The notes beneath the pieces were generated by a model, which saw nothing but the letters and a program-made list of their open reading frames with translations, was not told where the DNA came from and did no database searches. Of a stretch of DNA of 64,000 nt, positions 25,337 to 36,875 are shown one piece after another (position 1 is the stretch's first letter; each line of letters starts with the position of its first letter). Position numbers and translations under genes: made by a program. Source of the stretch: Puffinus mauretanicus (lineage: Eukaryota; Chordata; Aves; Procellariiformes; Procellariidae); contig JAJKFH010000374.1 in assembly GCA_023333565.1 (NCBI GenBank), positions 2,604,001-2,668,000 of the forward strand, written 5' to 3'.

Positions 25337-25351
25337 AAAAAAAAAAAAAAA
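25337..25351 (+). repeat. Poly(A) tract, 15 bases
   Basis: A15 preceded by TTCAGTT and followed by GCCC. No SINE or LINE body is seen upstream. Confidence 0.85.
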
Positions 25352-25439
25352 GCCCATTCAATCAGCAAATAAAGCAGGATGTTATGTAAGAGGAATAATA
25401 TTGACACGGGACTCCCTGGCCTCGGTGCGTCTCCCCCTC

Positions 25440-25650
25440 CTTAGGTGATTAAAGGTTTCAGCACTCCCAGGGAGGGGGCTGGCATTGCATAAGAGCCTTT
25501 TTGCTTCTAAGCATTTTCCCCTCTTTTAAAGCTAAGGGACCAGTGGATTTATGACCAGCCTGGGCTTTTTAAGCAGATGGCTGGGTTTGTTATCATTTTA
25601 TTTGAATGATAATGATAACTCTGCAGGCTGAGAGGATTAATGCAAGAAAT
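25440..25650. promoter_or_regulatory. Candidate enhancer block with E-box and GATA sites
   Basis: Within about 50 bp lie an E-box CAGATG (25574-25579), a reverse GATA core TTATCA (25590-25595) and a double forward GATA segment GATAATGATAAC (25608-25619). Further upstream are GCATTGCATAAG (C/EBP/POU-like) and TCTTTTAAAGC. E-box plus GATA pairs are known binding sites of TAL1/GATA complexes. The dense, non-repetitive arrangement suggests a conserved element. Without cross-species alignment this is inference. Confidence 0.3.
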
Positions 25651-28600
25651 GAAAAGCACTAGCACTTTTTTTTCCTGCATGGTGTTTTCCCACACTCAAA
25701 GGGCAAAACACACAGCACCAAATCTTTGCCTTCACTATAAAGCAAGGGGTCCGCTCTGACAAGTGCCACAGGGCTGGTGTGTATTTCCATAGGATGGCGT
25801 TAAAGAAAAAAACAGGCTCCAGACTCTTCTTCCTTTCCTTCTTTATGGAGTGAAAAAAAGCCTCAAGTATATTGTTTTTTTGTTTTTTAAGTATATACTA
25901 GCAGCTCATTCCCTGCCTACCTTATATTTCATGAAAGACTGAGGACAGCTAGAGAACCTCTAGGTAGAGAAAACCACAAGCCCCAAGAGAGGAAGTGAAT
26001 TATATTCAGTTTATATTTTCTATTTGTATTAACATCTCCCTTTGTTAAGCATCTTATAAACAGCTGAACAAAAATCTTTGCTTATTAAACAATTCAGCAA
26101 TCTGCCATTGTAAAAAGAAAGTGAGCTCTCACCGTCTCTACTGCTGACTCTGTTTAAAACATTGAGAATCTGCCTTCCTTAACATGGGAAGACTGAGTTC
26201 AAAATAATGAAGTGGAAAACAAGTGTTTCCATAAGCACAAGAACTAACAGAGCCTGGTGGATTTGCACCTGTGGCTGAGTATCAGTGTGGATTCTCTCAT
26301 GTCTAATATGGTTTGAATCCTGCCACAGCTTCCCCTCAGAGAGAACTAACAGGGTACCTATCCCTCACCATCTGCTTATTTGCACAAACTGTGTAAGAAG
26401 TTCTTGTCTTTGAGACCTTTGCAAGCCCTGCTTCTTTAGACTAGGAGGCTCAGGACCTGGAGTTCTTTTGTTTTTCTTTTCTCTCATTTTTGCCATTCAA
26501 TTATTGCATCTTTTTCCTCCTACCATGAGGGAAAAAAAGTCAAAGAAAGTGAAAATTTGTATTTATCACATCGGTCTGGTTGCTGGGGCTATATGAAAAC
26601 CAGTAGATTTTAGAATCTGGTGACAAAACGGTGGCAGCTGCCAAAACTTTTCAACTTTCGAGGTCTCCAGCCCATTTGCTATCTCAGAAAAGAGTAGACC
26701 AGCCATGCCAGCGTACTTCTGGAGGGAGATGGAAGAGAAAAGAATGATTTGGGGCTTTGTAATAAATGCTGAAGAAGAAAAAGTGAGGGAATGAGCTAGA
26801 GAAGCTAAACCACAACCAAATTTCAAAGCATGCCCTCTCTCCATGGGTGCTGTGTTCTCCATGCCACTGAACTGCAGCAAGGTCAGCGTGCCCTGAGGGG
26901 GCCTTCGCAGAGGCAAAGGCTGTTAAAGAGCTTTGTGTGCGGAGGTGGGAGAGGGCATTGGAGCTGATTTTGAGTTTCACTGCTGAAATCTAGAAAGTGA
27001 ATCACGGGTAAAGTTTGCTGGGAATTCTCTGACAAAATGTTTTCTTCATCAGAAAGCACTGATTAACTGAAAACAAACAAACTCTGTTTCATCTAAATGG
27101 ATGGATTCCCACTGAAATACAGGCTAAATTCCCCTGGATCTGTGCCTGGCTGCTAGTATGACTGGCAGAAAGTCGGGCAGGCACTGAGGGTCTGCAGCTC
27201 CCAGGTAACTCTGCCATGCTGAACTGGGGCTCCCAGAGCTTCCACACTCCCAACAGCACATCCAGGAGCCCAAGCAGATTTGGGAGTCCTGCAGCTGACA
27301 GCATGGGTTAGGGCTCTGACCTTCTTCCCTTCTGCAGGAAGGGCAGTTCACTGACACGAAATGCTGTGGCACCCAAAAAACAACTTGCGGTGTTTCCAAA
27401 GTGTTAGATCAGTGTGAAAAGCTTCTAGTATCATGGATGTTGGATTGCCCCTTGTGCACACATTGTCCTCCAGCAGAGAGAAGTTGGCTGGTTGATTTGA
27501 GCCATCACGCCTTGTTTGGAAAAAAGTCTTTCCTTCACCAGAATGTGCTAGGCACAGGCGCTTTGCATGATCCCATGGATCACTCAGCTCCAGATGCAGA
27601 ACATCTCCTTTGGAGATGGAGTAGTACTGCTACTGGCAGCACCTAGATAACCTATGATACACAGGCAGCACAAGTACTTAGGAGGGCCATGAGGGTCCCG
27701 AGGCACTCCCATCACATTTTCTTTAGGATAAGAAAAATCTGAAGAAGCCAAGCCTTCACTACTTAAGGATGTTGAGGGCAAATGAACTCAGAGCCAGATC
27801 ACTACAGGAGCAGGGCAGCACTGCTGATAGGATGGTTACCTGGAGAAAAGCCTGGCAGCGAGCAAGACGACTGTTACACAGGATGACCTCCTATTCTTGA
27901 TCTTCTCTGAAGCTCTGGACATACCTGAGGAGCAAACACCAATTTAATGGATTCACTGTACGTTAAGTAAAACCTAGCAGGAAAGCAATGGAACTACTAT
28001 AATAAAGTCCAAGGGGTTGCTTTCCCTTGTTTTGGTGGAGACATGCTATTCAGTGGTTGTACAGAGCACATTTATACAAACTGCTCTCTGGAAGTCATCT
28101 TTGTTGGCTGAAAGGGATCTCAGTAGCATCACCATGAGCTTGAAAAAGGCTATTAAAGATGAGGTTTGTCCTAAGATCTTATGTAGGTTTTCATCCATTG
28201 GAAAGGCAAAGCTATCCCATTATATTTATACTCTTCCCAGTGTTAATTTTCATCTGCTGTTATAAGGTTAAAACAGAATTTACAAAATTTGTTCTTCATT
28301 GCTGTTAAAATGCTCAACATATTTAAAACACTTTGAATTCCCATGCTGAAAGGTATTGTGAAAGCAGTGTTCATATTTATTATTAGAATGAGGTTAACAA
28401 GCAATCTTGCCTGTAGAGACATCTGGCAACAAACCCATCTGAACTGAGCAGAGGCCACTTACTAATAAGGTTTCTAAGTAGGGAAAGGGACAGGGTGTTC
28501 TCAAAGATCCTGTAGCTGGAATTAAAACAGGGAGATCGAGCTTATCTGTATGATTTGCACATCTCACTTTAGGACCCTTTCTGGACGTTACTACACATAT

Positions 28601-29204
28601 AGCTGAAATCAAATAGTCATCTAATATAACACTGGTTTGCACTTAAAGAGCTAAAAATGAACCGCCTATAGACAGTCCAGAAGCATTCTGGAAAGACATT
28701 GCCAGCAGCCAGAATATTTCTTTCAAAGTGAATAATCAGAATCAGTTTCTCCTGCTTGCTCTAGGAGTTATTCTGTTCTCTCTTGATACAAGCTGTTTCG
28801 AGTGAGCTCAGCACATATGAGCCAACAGTCAGCAAAGGAAGTTTGTTGGAGACACAATGAATTTTTTCTCCCTCTTATTTTAAAGGCAGAGAGGAGGAAG
28901 AAAATACAAGGGTGGCAGCTGAGGAAGAGAGGCGAGTCAAAGATTTGCAGACACAGTAACAAAAATTTGATGCAGAAAATGGTGGGTGTACCCCACCTTT
29001 TTTTTTTAAGTGGATGCCTGACACAATCTACGTGTGCATGAGGTGTGATGGGGGTCACTAGAACTTACAGTCTGGAGATGACCCAAACTGTAATAGGTAC
29101 CTTTTAAAGATACTAAATATGGAAAAAATGCAGGGTGGCCAATGGGAAGGAAAACACGGGGTGCTTAACTGACCTGTGTTGGGGTCAGTCTTCACTCTCA
29201 AATT

Positions 29205-30175
29205 TTAACAGATCTGGTACATGAAACTGCAAGTTTGTTAGAAAATATTTTAATTAATCCATCAAGTTAAAGGCGGTACTATATGATTAGAGAGTAGAAA
29301 ATGTAGTACCTATACTTAAGATGGAGGGAGGAAGCAATCTGGAAAATTATAAACCTACCAGTCAGACCACAATAGCATATAGGACTATCAGAACAATTTT
29401 TTAAGGAAACAATAATTAAAGACAAGGAAGTAATGGAAAAATGGGATAAAATACAAGTGTTTACGAAGGATAAATCACGCCTGACTAACCTTATGGTTTT
29501 CTTTGATAAGATAACTGATCTAGACAAAGGAGATGTGATAGATCACATCTGTCTAGACTTGAGTGCAACAATAAAGGTGTAGGGTCATGATGGGGAATTT
29601 TTAGCAGAGCTGGAGAGGTTAGGGATTCCCACAAGAGTGAAAAAATGGAAAAGGAGCAGGCTAGAGGGGAGGTAACAGAGAGTAATGTTAAAAAAGGATG
29701 GAGGGAAGTTACCAGTACAATTCTTCAAAGAAAAGCTTGATACCTATCTTAATAGCTTCATGAATAACATGTCTAAAAGTATCCCAGTGAAATCTGGTGA
29801 TAACACAAAGCTGGGACAAATTGTCAATGCAGAGGAGAAACAGGAAATCAAATGGGAATTAAGTGGTCTATTAGGCTGGTCCTTGTAGAGAAGCTATCAT
29901 TTAAAATGTTAAAATAACCTTTTCTTATTATGCCTAAGAAGATGAGGCCAAGAGGGGATACAGTTGTTCTGGCACACAAGTTGAAGATCAGCTTTGGCAC
30001 AGAAATAGAAGGGCATGAACTGGCCAAAAATGTTGTTATATTCCACTGAAAATATATGTTTAGCCCAGGAATTAGAGAAGTTTTCAAGCTTTCAGAAGAG
30101 TGCAGTTCTGGAGTGACTATACAGTAGGAGTAAATCATCTATTTCTGAGGCGGCATTTGATCATTTTATGAAAGG
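29205..30175 (+). mobile_element. Ancient degenerate CR1/L3-like LINE, RT region to 3' end
   Basis: Successive blocks match CR1-clade ORF2 in order. GTAGTACCTATACTTAAG with GGAAAATTATAAACCTACCA (VVPILK...NYKP) equals the VVPIYKKG..NYRPVSL block. LTNLMVFFDKITDLDKGDVI with DHICLDLS equals the LTNLVAFYD..YLDFSKAFD block. LNSFMNNM...SGDNTKLG (about 29745-29815) equals FNIFINDL..FADDTKLG. GCATGAACTGGCCAAAAA, GTGCAGTTCTGGAGTGACTA and TTTGATCATTTTATGAAAGG (29960-30170) equal the C-terminal region and 3' end. Stops, frameshifts and deletions are numerous, and the catalytic aspartates are not preserved (GDNT for ADDT). It resembles turtle and L3-like CR1 lineages more than the young avian copies. Confidence 0.82.
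29685..29888 (+). pseudogene. Ancient CR1 reverse transcriptase palm-domain fragment
   Basis: The longest surviving open piece of the degenerate LINE, 67 codons. It carries LNSFMNNMSK and SGDNTKLGQIVNAEE, which align with the FNIFINDLDEG and FADDTKLGG motifs of CR1 RT. The active-site ADD is replaced by GDN and the segment between the YLDF-like motif and this part is shortened. It cannot encode an active enzyme. The methionine at its start lies inside degenerate sequence and is not a genuine start. Confidence 0.75.
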
Positions 30176-30382
30176 GTTTTCTCTGATGCGTGAGGACTGT
30201 TCCTGGCCAGTTGTCCACATTGTCTGTCCTTGCCTCTCCTCCTAGGGAGACTGAAATTCTGAGGAACTTTAGGTCACAGCGGATCTGGAAACATTCCTCC
30301 ATTTACTGGGGTGTGTTGGTTCACTTCTGACATTGTACATATGAGTCACATGCAATGTGTCTGCGTGGAATGACAATCTGGT

Positions 30383-30470
30383 AAATAGAGCCCTGGGACA
30401 TAGGGAATCTGGGTTTCATTCCCATCCTATTCCAACTTGTTTGCATGCTCTCAGATAACCCACTAAGGAT
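30383..30470 (+). mobile_element. Possible MIR SINE head fragment
   Basis: AGAGCCCTGGGACATAGGGA followed by ATCTGGGTTTCATTCCCATCC and CTCAGATAACC resembles the tRNA-derived head of MIR (AGAGC..TGGGTTC.ATTCCC). The match is short and the 3' core AAATGGGGATAA is absent, so chance similarity remains possible. Confidence 0.35.
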
Positions 30471-32039
30471 CTAAGCAGCTGAACAAGAATTTTAGTGAAC
30501 TGAAGGCTCACTTCTGAGCCCGCTGCCCTCAGTGAGTGGCCACCTAACATAAGAAAGCAGTTAAACCTTGCTTTCTTATTTGATCTGAAAGTACCTGAGA
30601 TACCCAATGCTCTTTCTAAACGTGCTCCCATCAGAACACCTCAGTGCTCATTTTCCATCTCTGCCCAGTCACACATTAAGTATTTGTCAACGTTCTTCCA
30701 CCAACTCTCCCAGGGGAGTTTCAGCTAACATGCTGTTGGGAAAGTTTCTCATTTGCAAGCTGGAGGGGAGGAGAGAAGAGAAGAGCCCCCAGCATTGGAC
30801 ACCACAGTGGGGTGGGCACTCCCTGCTTTGAACCATTGGGACATTTTCCTTGTGAGAAATTGAAAGAATAATGCTAAGCCTGATTTGGAAAAGCCCCAAC
30901 ATCTTGAGTCTCTGCCCAGCCATGAAGGCACTCACCTGGGATTCCTCTTCTTAGCAAAGGATAAACTCATTTTCCAGGGAAGATTTACACATCCCATTTC
31001 ATTCTTGTGCAGAACAAAAAACAATCGCTGAAACCTCACTTTTTTGATTTTTGGATTTTCACCAACTTTACCTGAGGTCCCCCAGGAGGTCCTCCTCCCT
31101 ACTAAGAATTAACAGCATTGTGAGGGCTGCCCTCCGAGCCAGTGAGTATAACAGGGGAAGCAAGTTGCTTTGGTCTCCACCCGAGGGGTCAGGGAGGCTG
31201 AAGGAAGCAGCTGTTCTAGCTGTGGCTTTTCATTTTGCTCCCCGTGCTGGAAACAGAGCATCTGTGATTTCCTCCGAGTCCAGCCAAACGCTGGCTTTGA
31301 GTGACAAACCCCACAAAGAACAGCAAGTTCATGGAATGTTTTTGCAGCTGTCAGCTTTAACCCAGAGCAAATGGCAGTGAGGCAGCTGCAACCTCTTGGT
31401 CCTGGGGCTACCCAAACCCCAGCGTCCTTTCCTCTTCCAAAGTGGAAGGCTTGCATTGGCTCTGCTGGTTGCACTGACTGCACAGCCTGTCTGATTTGCC
31501 TTGGCGTATTGAGAGTCCTGCCATGATGCAGCACATATGGTCCCTGCAAGGCTCCATGGGCAGTGCAGTTCCTTACCTCCCCATCCTCAGAGTGGATATT
31601 CAGTGAGTTGCCTCTTCCATTTGTCCTTTGATCAGTGTCATCATGATGGTCATGGTTATCATTGTGGCTGGTCACAAAGTAGCTTGCTGCCCCGCTTTAA
31701 AGGCTTTGAGTCTCTTTCAGGTCAACCCGGTTATTTGGGATTATGTGCTGAAGTCTAGTTTTGTTTATGAAACACTGCACGGTATAAACACTTAGATTTG
31801 CAAATGATGATATGCACAGTGGCTGGCAAAGGCTCCCAGCAGCCTTGTGATACGTTAACCTGCTTCTGTAGCTGGAGAACAGCAAGACCAGAATGCGATT
31901 CATCTTGGGTGCTCAGCCAAGTGCAATATAAAATGTTTACATGGACAAGTTGGTACTAAGCTGAGAAGAAATATCAGTCTTTATGATACCAGTTATGCTT
32001 CTCTAACCATTAGGCTACTCTGCAAGACCTAAATGCATG

Positions 32040-32230
32040 GGGAATTTCAAGGCGGGCTCTGGAAATAAATAGAGGGAATATCCTCTAGATCTTGATTATT
32101 AATTGACTGCTATTCCTAAATACTTAAGCCTAATGGCCAATTAAAGTCACTGATTATTCCTGCTCGCCTGCCTATAAGCTTGCCTAAGATGTGATTCAGG
32201 ACCCCAAGAGAAGGCAGGTAAAACTGACAA
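32040..32230. promoter_or_regulatory. AT-rich candidate conserved element with homeodomain cores
   Basis: GATTATTAATTGACTGC and GGCCAATTAAAGTCACTGATTATT supply several ATTA/TAAT cores plus a CCAAT box within 80 bp. No simple-repeat structure is present. The texture is typical of conserved developmental enhancers but equally possible in neutral AT-rich DNA; conservation has not been tested. Confidence 0.25.
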
Positions 32231-32284
32231 AAGCAAATACTTTTTTGTATGAGTACTAAACACTGTAGCAAGGGTAGAACATCA

Positions 32285-32420
32285 ATGAAGCCCATGCATG
32301 CATTTCAGAGAGCAAATTCAGAGATAATAACATTATGCAACATAATTCAGTCCTCCTCGAGCCAGGAATATTCATGCATTCTCTGAGTCAGGATTAAGGA
32401 AGGCCACGCAAAACCTCATA
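32285..32420. promoter_or_regulatory. AT-rich block with POU/octamer-like motifs
   Basis: Contains the palindrome ATGCATGCAT (32294-32303), ATTATGCAACATAATTC and AATATTCATGCATTC, each resembling half or full octamer sites of POU-domain proteins. The motifs cluster within about 100 bp. No repeat family is recognised. Function is speculative. Confidence 0.25.
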
Positions 32421-32465
32421 GCAAACTCTGTAAAACATCCTTCTTTATAGATCTTGCGTCCTGGA

Positions 32466-32514
32466 TTCTCTTCTTTTCTTTTTTTTTTTTTCTCCTTTCT
32501 TTTTTTCTTTCCTC
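32466..32514. repeat. Uninterrupted 49-base pyrimidine tract
   Basis: All 49 bases are C or T, followed by CCTCATAG at its right edge (AG at 32517-32518). It could act as a splice-acceptor-like sequence on the plus strand or form triplex DNA. No supported exon follows. Confidence 0.9.
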
Positions 32515-33899
32515 ATAGATTTATGTCTATCAAGATAAATCACCAGCAAGTGCAGTCTTGGTTTCATCCATCTAGTCTTTGCCATTCATGACTCCTCCTG
32601 GTAAAATCACAATTTTGTAGCTGTATCCAGAGCAGAGGACTCGGGCTGCTGCTGCACACTTTAACCAGTTGTTTGCTGATGATGACCAACATTTTCAGAG
32701 GGGATTAGGATTCTGGGTACCCAGAGAGCAATAAAAGGCCTTGCATAGCTACACAATTCTCCCAGAAATTGAGTTCCTTTGCCAGGAGCTTCAGCTGCGG
32801 CACCAGAGATTAGAAAATGGTTCTGAGAGGCTTTGCCCAGGAAGACTTGCAATAAATAATTAATCTGCTTTTCACAGCTGAGACCACAACATATATGCTT
32901 TTACCAGTTATCTACAAAAGAAAAGGAGAAATTGAAAGAAAATATCTTTCGTGTGGTTCATGAATAACCACATGAATCTGCTTCAGAGATTATTTGGCTT
33001 TGTCTAAGAGTTTGATTTGCCAGGACTATGTGAGCAGGACGTCACATCGGTATGTTTCTTCAGCTGCACGTACAGAAATGTGTGCAATGGAATGGAGGGA
33101 GTGTTGCCTAAGTTCCACGCACAGCACTTCTGGATCACATTCTTAGTCCTGCCACTATTTTGCTGAAACACCTTATGAAACCCCACTTAATCTCTCTGCT
33201 TCTGTAACAAAAGAGTTCAATTACAACTCAAGAGTCCTACATTGTGTCAACGGTTGTGAAGCCCCCTAAATGATGGTTTGCAAAGAGCTCAGAGGGCCTG
33301 AACGCTGCAGGCGTTGAGAGCATTGGCCATGTGGTATGTATTAAGAAAGGCAGAGAAAGAGATTCCTGTGTTTAATGTTCATTTGTACAAGCTGAGATGA
33401 AGACAGGCAAGCTGACTGGAGCTGCGCGCTGACCCACGAAAGTGCTGTGGCCTGTGAGGAAATGCTGGGAGCCCTGGGCTGGTTCGTACTGCGGAGGAGA
33501 CAGGCTGGCTGTGCTCAGATACATTAAGGGATGTTCTGAGGGAGAGCACACATCAAATACTCTCATTAGTAAAATGACAGAAAATGCTGTTATGGCTTGA
33601 GGCTGCAGCAGGGAACATTTAGTATAAATATTAGGAAAAAAAATCATAATTCCAAGAAGAGTTACAGCGATTGGAACAAACTATCAGGGGACACTGTGGA
33701 ATCTCTTCTAAGCTTCCAGCCGTCACTCTGGGAAGATTAAATAAATCCCAGTCCGTGGCAGTAGCTGGGGTGGTCTGCATGATCCCCGGCACTCCCTTCA
33801 GCCTCAGACAATTCTCTGAATGGGAGGAATGGCTTGTTCGTAGAGCCCGCAGCTTGGATAATGCACTGACTGCTCTTTCAATTATACACGGCTCTCCAG

Positions 33900-33975
33900 G
33901 GTAGGGCCCGTGTTTCTCTCTGCCTTTGGAAAGCACCCAGAACGTATTAGGCAGCACCACAATATAAATAATAAC
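33900..33975 (+). mobile_element. Ancient amniote SINE/MIR-like 3' tail
   Basis: GGTAGGGCCCGTGTTTCTCTC with TTTGGAAAGCACCCAGAACG and CACCACAATATAAATAATAA matches the 3' tail of an old amniote SINE family (GGGCAGGGACCGTGTCT..TTTGTACAGCGCCTAGCACA..TACAAATAATAA). Only the tail is recognisable. The upstream 33640-33890 sequence is complex and could belong to a conserved element. Confidence 0.55.
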
Positions 33976-33979
33976 AACC

Positions 33980-36870
33980 CACTGTCCCCATCTCAGCAGC
34001 GGAACAGCCGCTTTCTTCAGATTCCCTCCTGCGCTGTGAACTGCAAGGCCAGACAGTAGCCCGCTCCAGCTGAGCAGTCATTTAAGAGCCAGCCGAAGGG
34101 CAAAACCCCATGGCGACAGCACATGACAGGGAGAGCTGGCGTCAGTACAGCTCTGGCAAGGCTCCATCCTCTTCCCTTTCCATCTTCTCAAGCAGGTAGC
34201 AGCTCCAAGGCCAGGACTGCCACTATCCAGTGGACAGTTAATGCCTGACCTGGGGGAGGAACACTGTCCTGCCTGGCAGATGGTGTGCTGGAGAAGGCAG
34301 GATGGTCGCAGGTTATGACAGGCACAAACTTGCTCGCCTGGTAGCGATACTGGAGCTGGACCACGGAGGGTGGTAGAATGGGTGCAGTGGCTGCTGTGGG
34401 AGGCAGCGCTGGTTAATGGAGAGGACAGACCTAGGAGGTGCCACATTATGGGTTTTGGCATAATGCTAATTACTGCTGCAGAGCTATTATAGGTATTCCT
34501 ATCACTATGATGCTGCCACCTGCTCTACAAGAGCTGTCCTCCTCAGCAGGCTGAGTTGCACTGAATAAATTTGAGTTCCCCTTGCTAAAGCATCTCCCTT
34601 CCTGCCAGACTGCGGGGTTTTGGAAAGAGGCAGGATAGCATCTGAAGCCAGAGTTTCTCTCATTCACACCAAGCGGGAGCAGAACAGCCAGCTGAGAACC
34701 TGGGAGGGTGCCAAGAAAGAGCATCCCCGGGGTTCCCAGCTCTCTGCTGCAGTTGTTGCACAGATGGGAGGGTGGCTCTTGCAGCGCTGCGAAGTCCCCT
34801 TTGGCCCCATCAGCTTGGATTGATGTTCCTTGTTCTCTCGTTCTTTTCTGTAAAGGGGCCGCTTTTCCTGCAGTAAGCAGTCTTCCAGCATGCTGCTACC
34901 CTCTTCATACTATGAAGGAAAGTAAGACTGATAGCTGGTTTTGGCAGGGGAGAAAAGAAAGACTGACATAGACACCCCCAGTGACTGCCAACTATACCTT
35001 TTCTGGGTATAGGTCCTAGGAATACTAATATGCAATGTCTCCTGTTTATTTTTCACTCGTTTGCTGTAATATTTGAGCAGGAAAAATCATTTCAGTTGAG
35101 AGACATGCAGACGTCCCTCTCCAGTTACTGAGTGGCTTTGTCAGGTGTTCAGTATGCCACATCTGTCTAGCTGGATTGCTCCAGCCTGTGTTCCCAAACT
35201 GGAAACAGAGCAGGGGACTCTGCATTTTTTTGGCACTACGCTCCTACTGCAGAGTGTCTGCAGATTTATAGAGCTATAGCAATAGTATTGGCCACAAAAC
35301 AATACTGGCTACAAGACACACTTACGACGATACCTAAATAAGAACAGCTTCAAGCCAGAGAGAACATTCCCAGGGACGTCAATAGAATCTAATTTCCTAG
35401 TTGGAGGGTGTTGAATGACTTATGGCTTCTGACTTTGGTGCCAGCAGCTAATTCTTAAAAACATAGGTTTACAAAGCACTGTGCAAACATGATTCCTCCT
35501 CCACCTCCTGCAGGGATGGATAACTGAAGGCAATGGCTTTATTTTCAATATGGAGAAGATGATCTTCATGAGGAGAAGGTGCAGAGACATTAGCTGATTT
35601 TCTCAGTGACACCAAAGTGATGCCTTAACAGCACGTGATGAAGACCATAGTGGTACTTCATGCCCAGCACTATGCTTAGACCATAAGGTCTGAGTTTCTT
35701 CCTGACTTTTCCCTAGCTCATACAGGGCAGGCTTTCCTGACTACTTTGATGAAACTACAAAGCAGGAGCCACTTTCAATGGCAACATCTGTTTGACATGC
35801 CAATAAGAGACAGGTGATAATACTAATTAGAAAAATACAAAGAACCAGTGTTCACAGCTGATTCAGAGTTAAAGCCAGGGTTTCAAGGATTAGAAATACA
35901 CAGTGCTTTTCCACCAGAAGATCCACAATCAAACTGGAAATAGCATACAGTCTCCTTCTGGTTTCAGCTGTAATTGTAAACCACAAAGCCCCACAGAACA
36001 GTTAGTTGGGGATGAAGAGGTGTACTGAAATCCATCTCTGCAGTCCACACAGTACTTCTGGGGAAAGGTCAGAGCACACCTAATCAGCCCAGGAGACAGA
36101 CACCTTGGCAGCCTCGTTAACCTGATGAGGTGCAGTTCTAAAAGGCCCTGCCCAGGAAAGCTTCTGTTTCTCCTATCAAGGCTGGGAACTTTTCATTTGT
36201 AGGCTTGGCTTGAAGGCAGATACACCACTAAACGAGTGGTGGCTGTGTTGTGAAGGGTGAGTGATACTGAGAATTTGCTATGGTTTTTTATCATTATTAT
36301 TTTTTTATTAGAAAAGAGGCAACTACAAGCTATGTCTTATAAGAGAAAGATGTTTCAGAGTCTGAGCAGAGCCTGGTAGCTGACTATATGTCACTAGTAA
36401 GTAAAAGAGACTAATAGCCTAGTAACTGGGGTGTTGTTGATGGTCACGGTGAGGCCTCTAAAAATTGTTTCTTACTATTGCACTCCACAGCAGCTTTCTT
36501 ATGTGTGAGCATCGAAGGTGTTGTGGTCTGACGTTCAGGTTTCAATTCATTGCTGTTTGTATTTTGTTGCGTTCTAGGAGATACTAATGTGAGACCATAG
36601 TATTGCTGAACATAGTTGTTTTAGTGATAACTCATCACAGCCTTTATAGCCTTCAGATACTAAAAAAAACTTCCTACTGAAATCCCTGCAAAAAGAGAGG
36701 GAACAAACTGTTTACGTTTTGTGACAAACTGGACAAGAAGGAATGGGTTTATGTTGCTGGAGGGAGAGGTTTTGAGGGATTTCAAGGCAGTGAAGTCCTG
36801 GGGCAGACCGCTTGGGAGCGTGCAAAACCTCCAGCATTGCAAAGCTCTAAGGGCAATTGGAAAAGTGCTG
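33980..36870. other. No gene recognised; unique sequence
   Basis: Apart from a doubtful MIR relic at 35460-35690 nothing recognisable was seen. GC content is higher at 34080-34900 than in the flanks. Open frames there reach 127 codons on the minus strand (34078-34461) but show no domain. Confidence 0.65.
35460..35690 (-). mobile_element. Possible diverged MIR relic
   Basis: TTTACAAAGCACTGTGCAAA at the left and CCCAGCACTATGCTTAGACC at the right resemble the reverse-complement tail and head of MIR-type SINEs (AAAGC.CTTTACAAAC ... AGTGCTCTAACCACTAGACC). The core between them is not recognisable. Low confidence. Confidence 0.3.
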
Positions 36871-36875
36871 ATAAG

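Larger units (their letters stand above)
23610..29200. other. No confirmed gene; unique sequence, several candidate regulatory blocks
   Basis: The interval holds a CpG-dense patch at 24510-24700 with a weak EGF-like cysteine pattern, an A15 tract at 25337-25351, and a GATA/E-box-rich block at 25440-25650. The remainder (25660-29200) shows nothing recognisable. Open frames are under 120 codons and have no recognisable domains. Confidence 0.6.
30180..33895. other. No gene recognised; unique sequence with AT-rich candidate elements
   Basis: Contains a weak MIR piece (30383-30470), a 49-base pyrimidine tract (32466-32514) and AT-rich blocks with homeodomain- and octamer-like motifs (32040-32420). 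The 188-codon minus-strand frame at 31109-31675 is the longest in the window but has no recognisable domain and starts in a simple CATGATGG/ATCATTG-rich stretch. Confidence 0.6.

Noticed and set aside
31109..31675. 188-codon open frame on the minus strand, the longest in the window
   Set aside because: No recognisable domain, its start lies in a His/Asp-rich run from simple ATG/ATC-rich DNA, and there is no promoter, splice or codon-bias support. Length is compatible with chance in 64 kb.
34380..34440. Possible MIR head (GGGAGGCAGCGCTGG...)
   Set aside because: Similarity is limited to about 20 bases and no core or tail follows.
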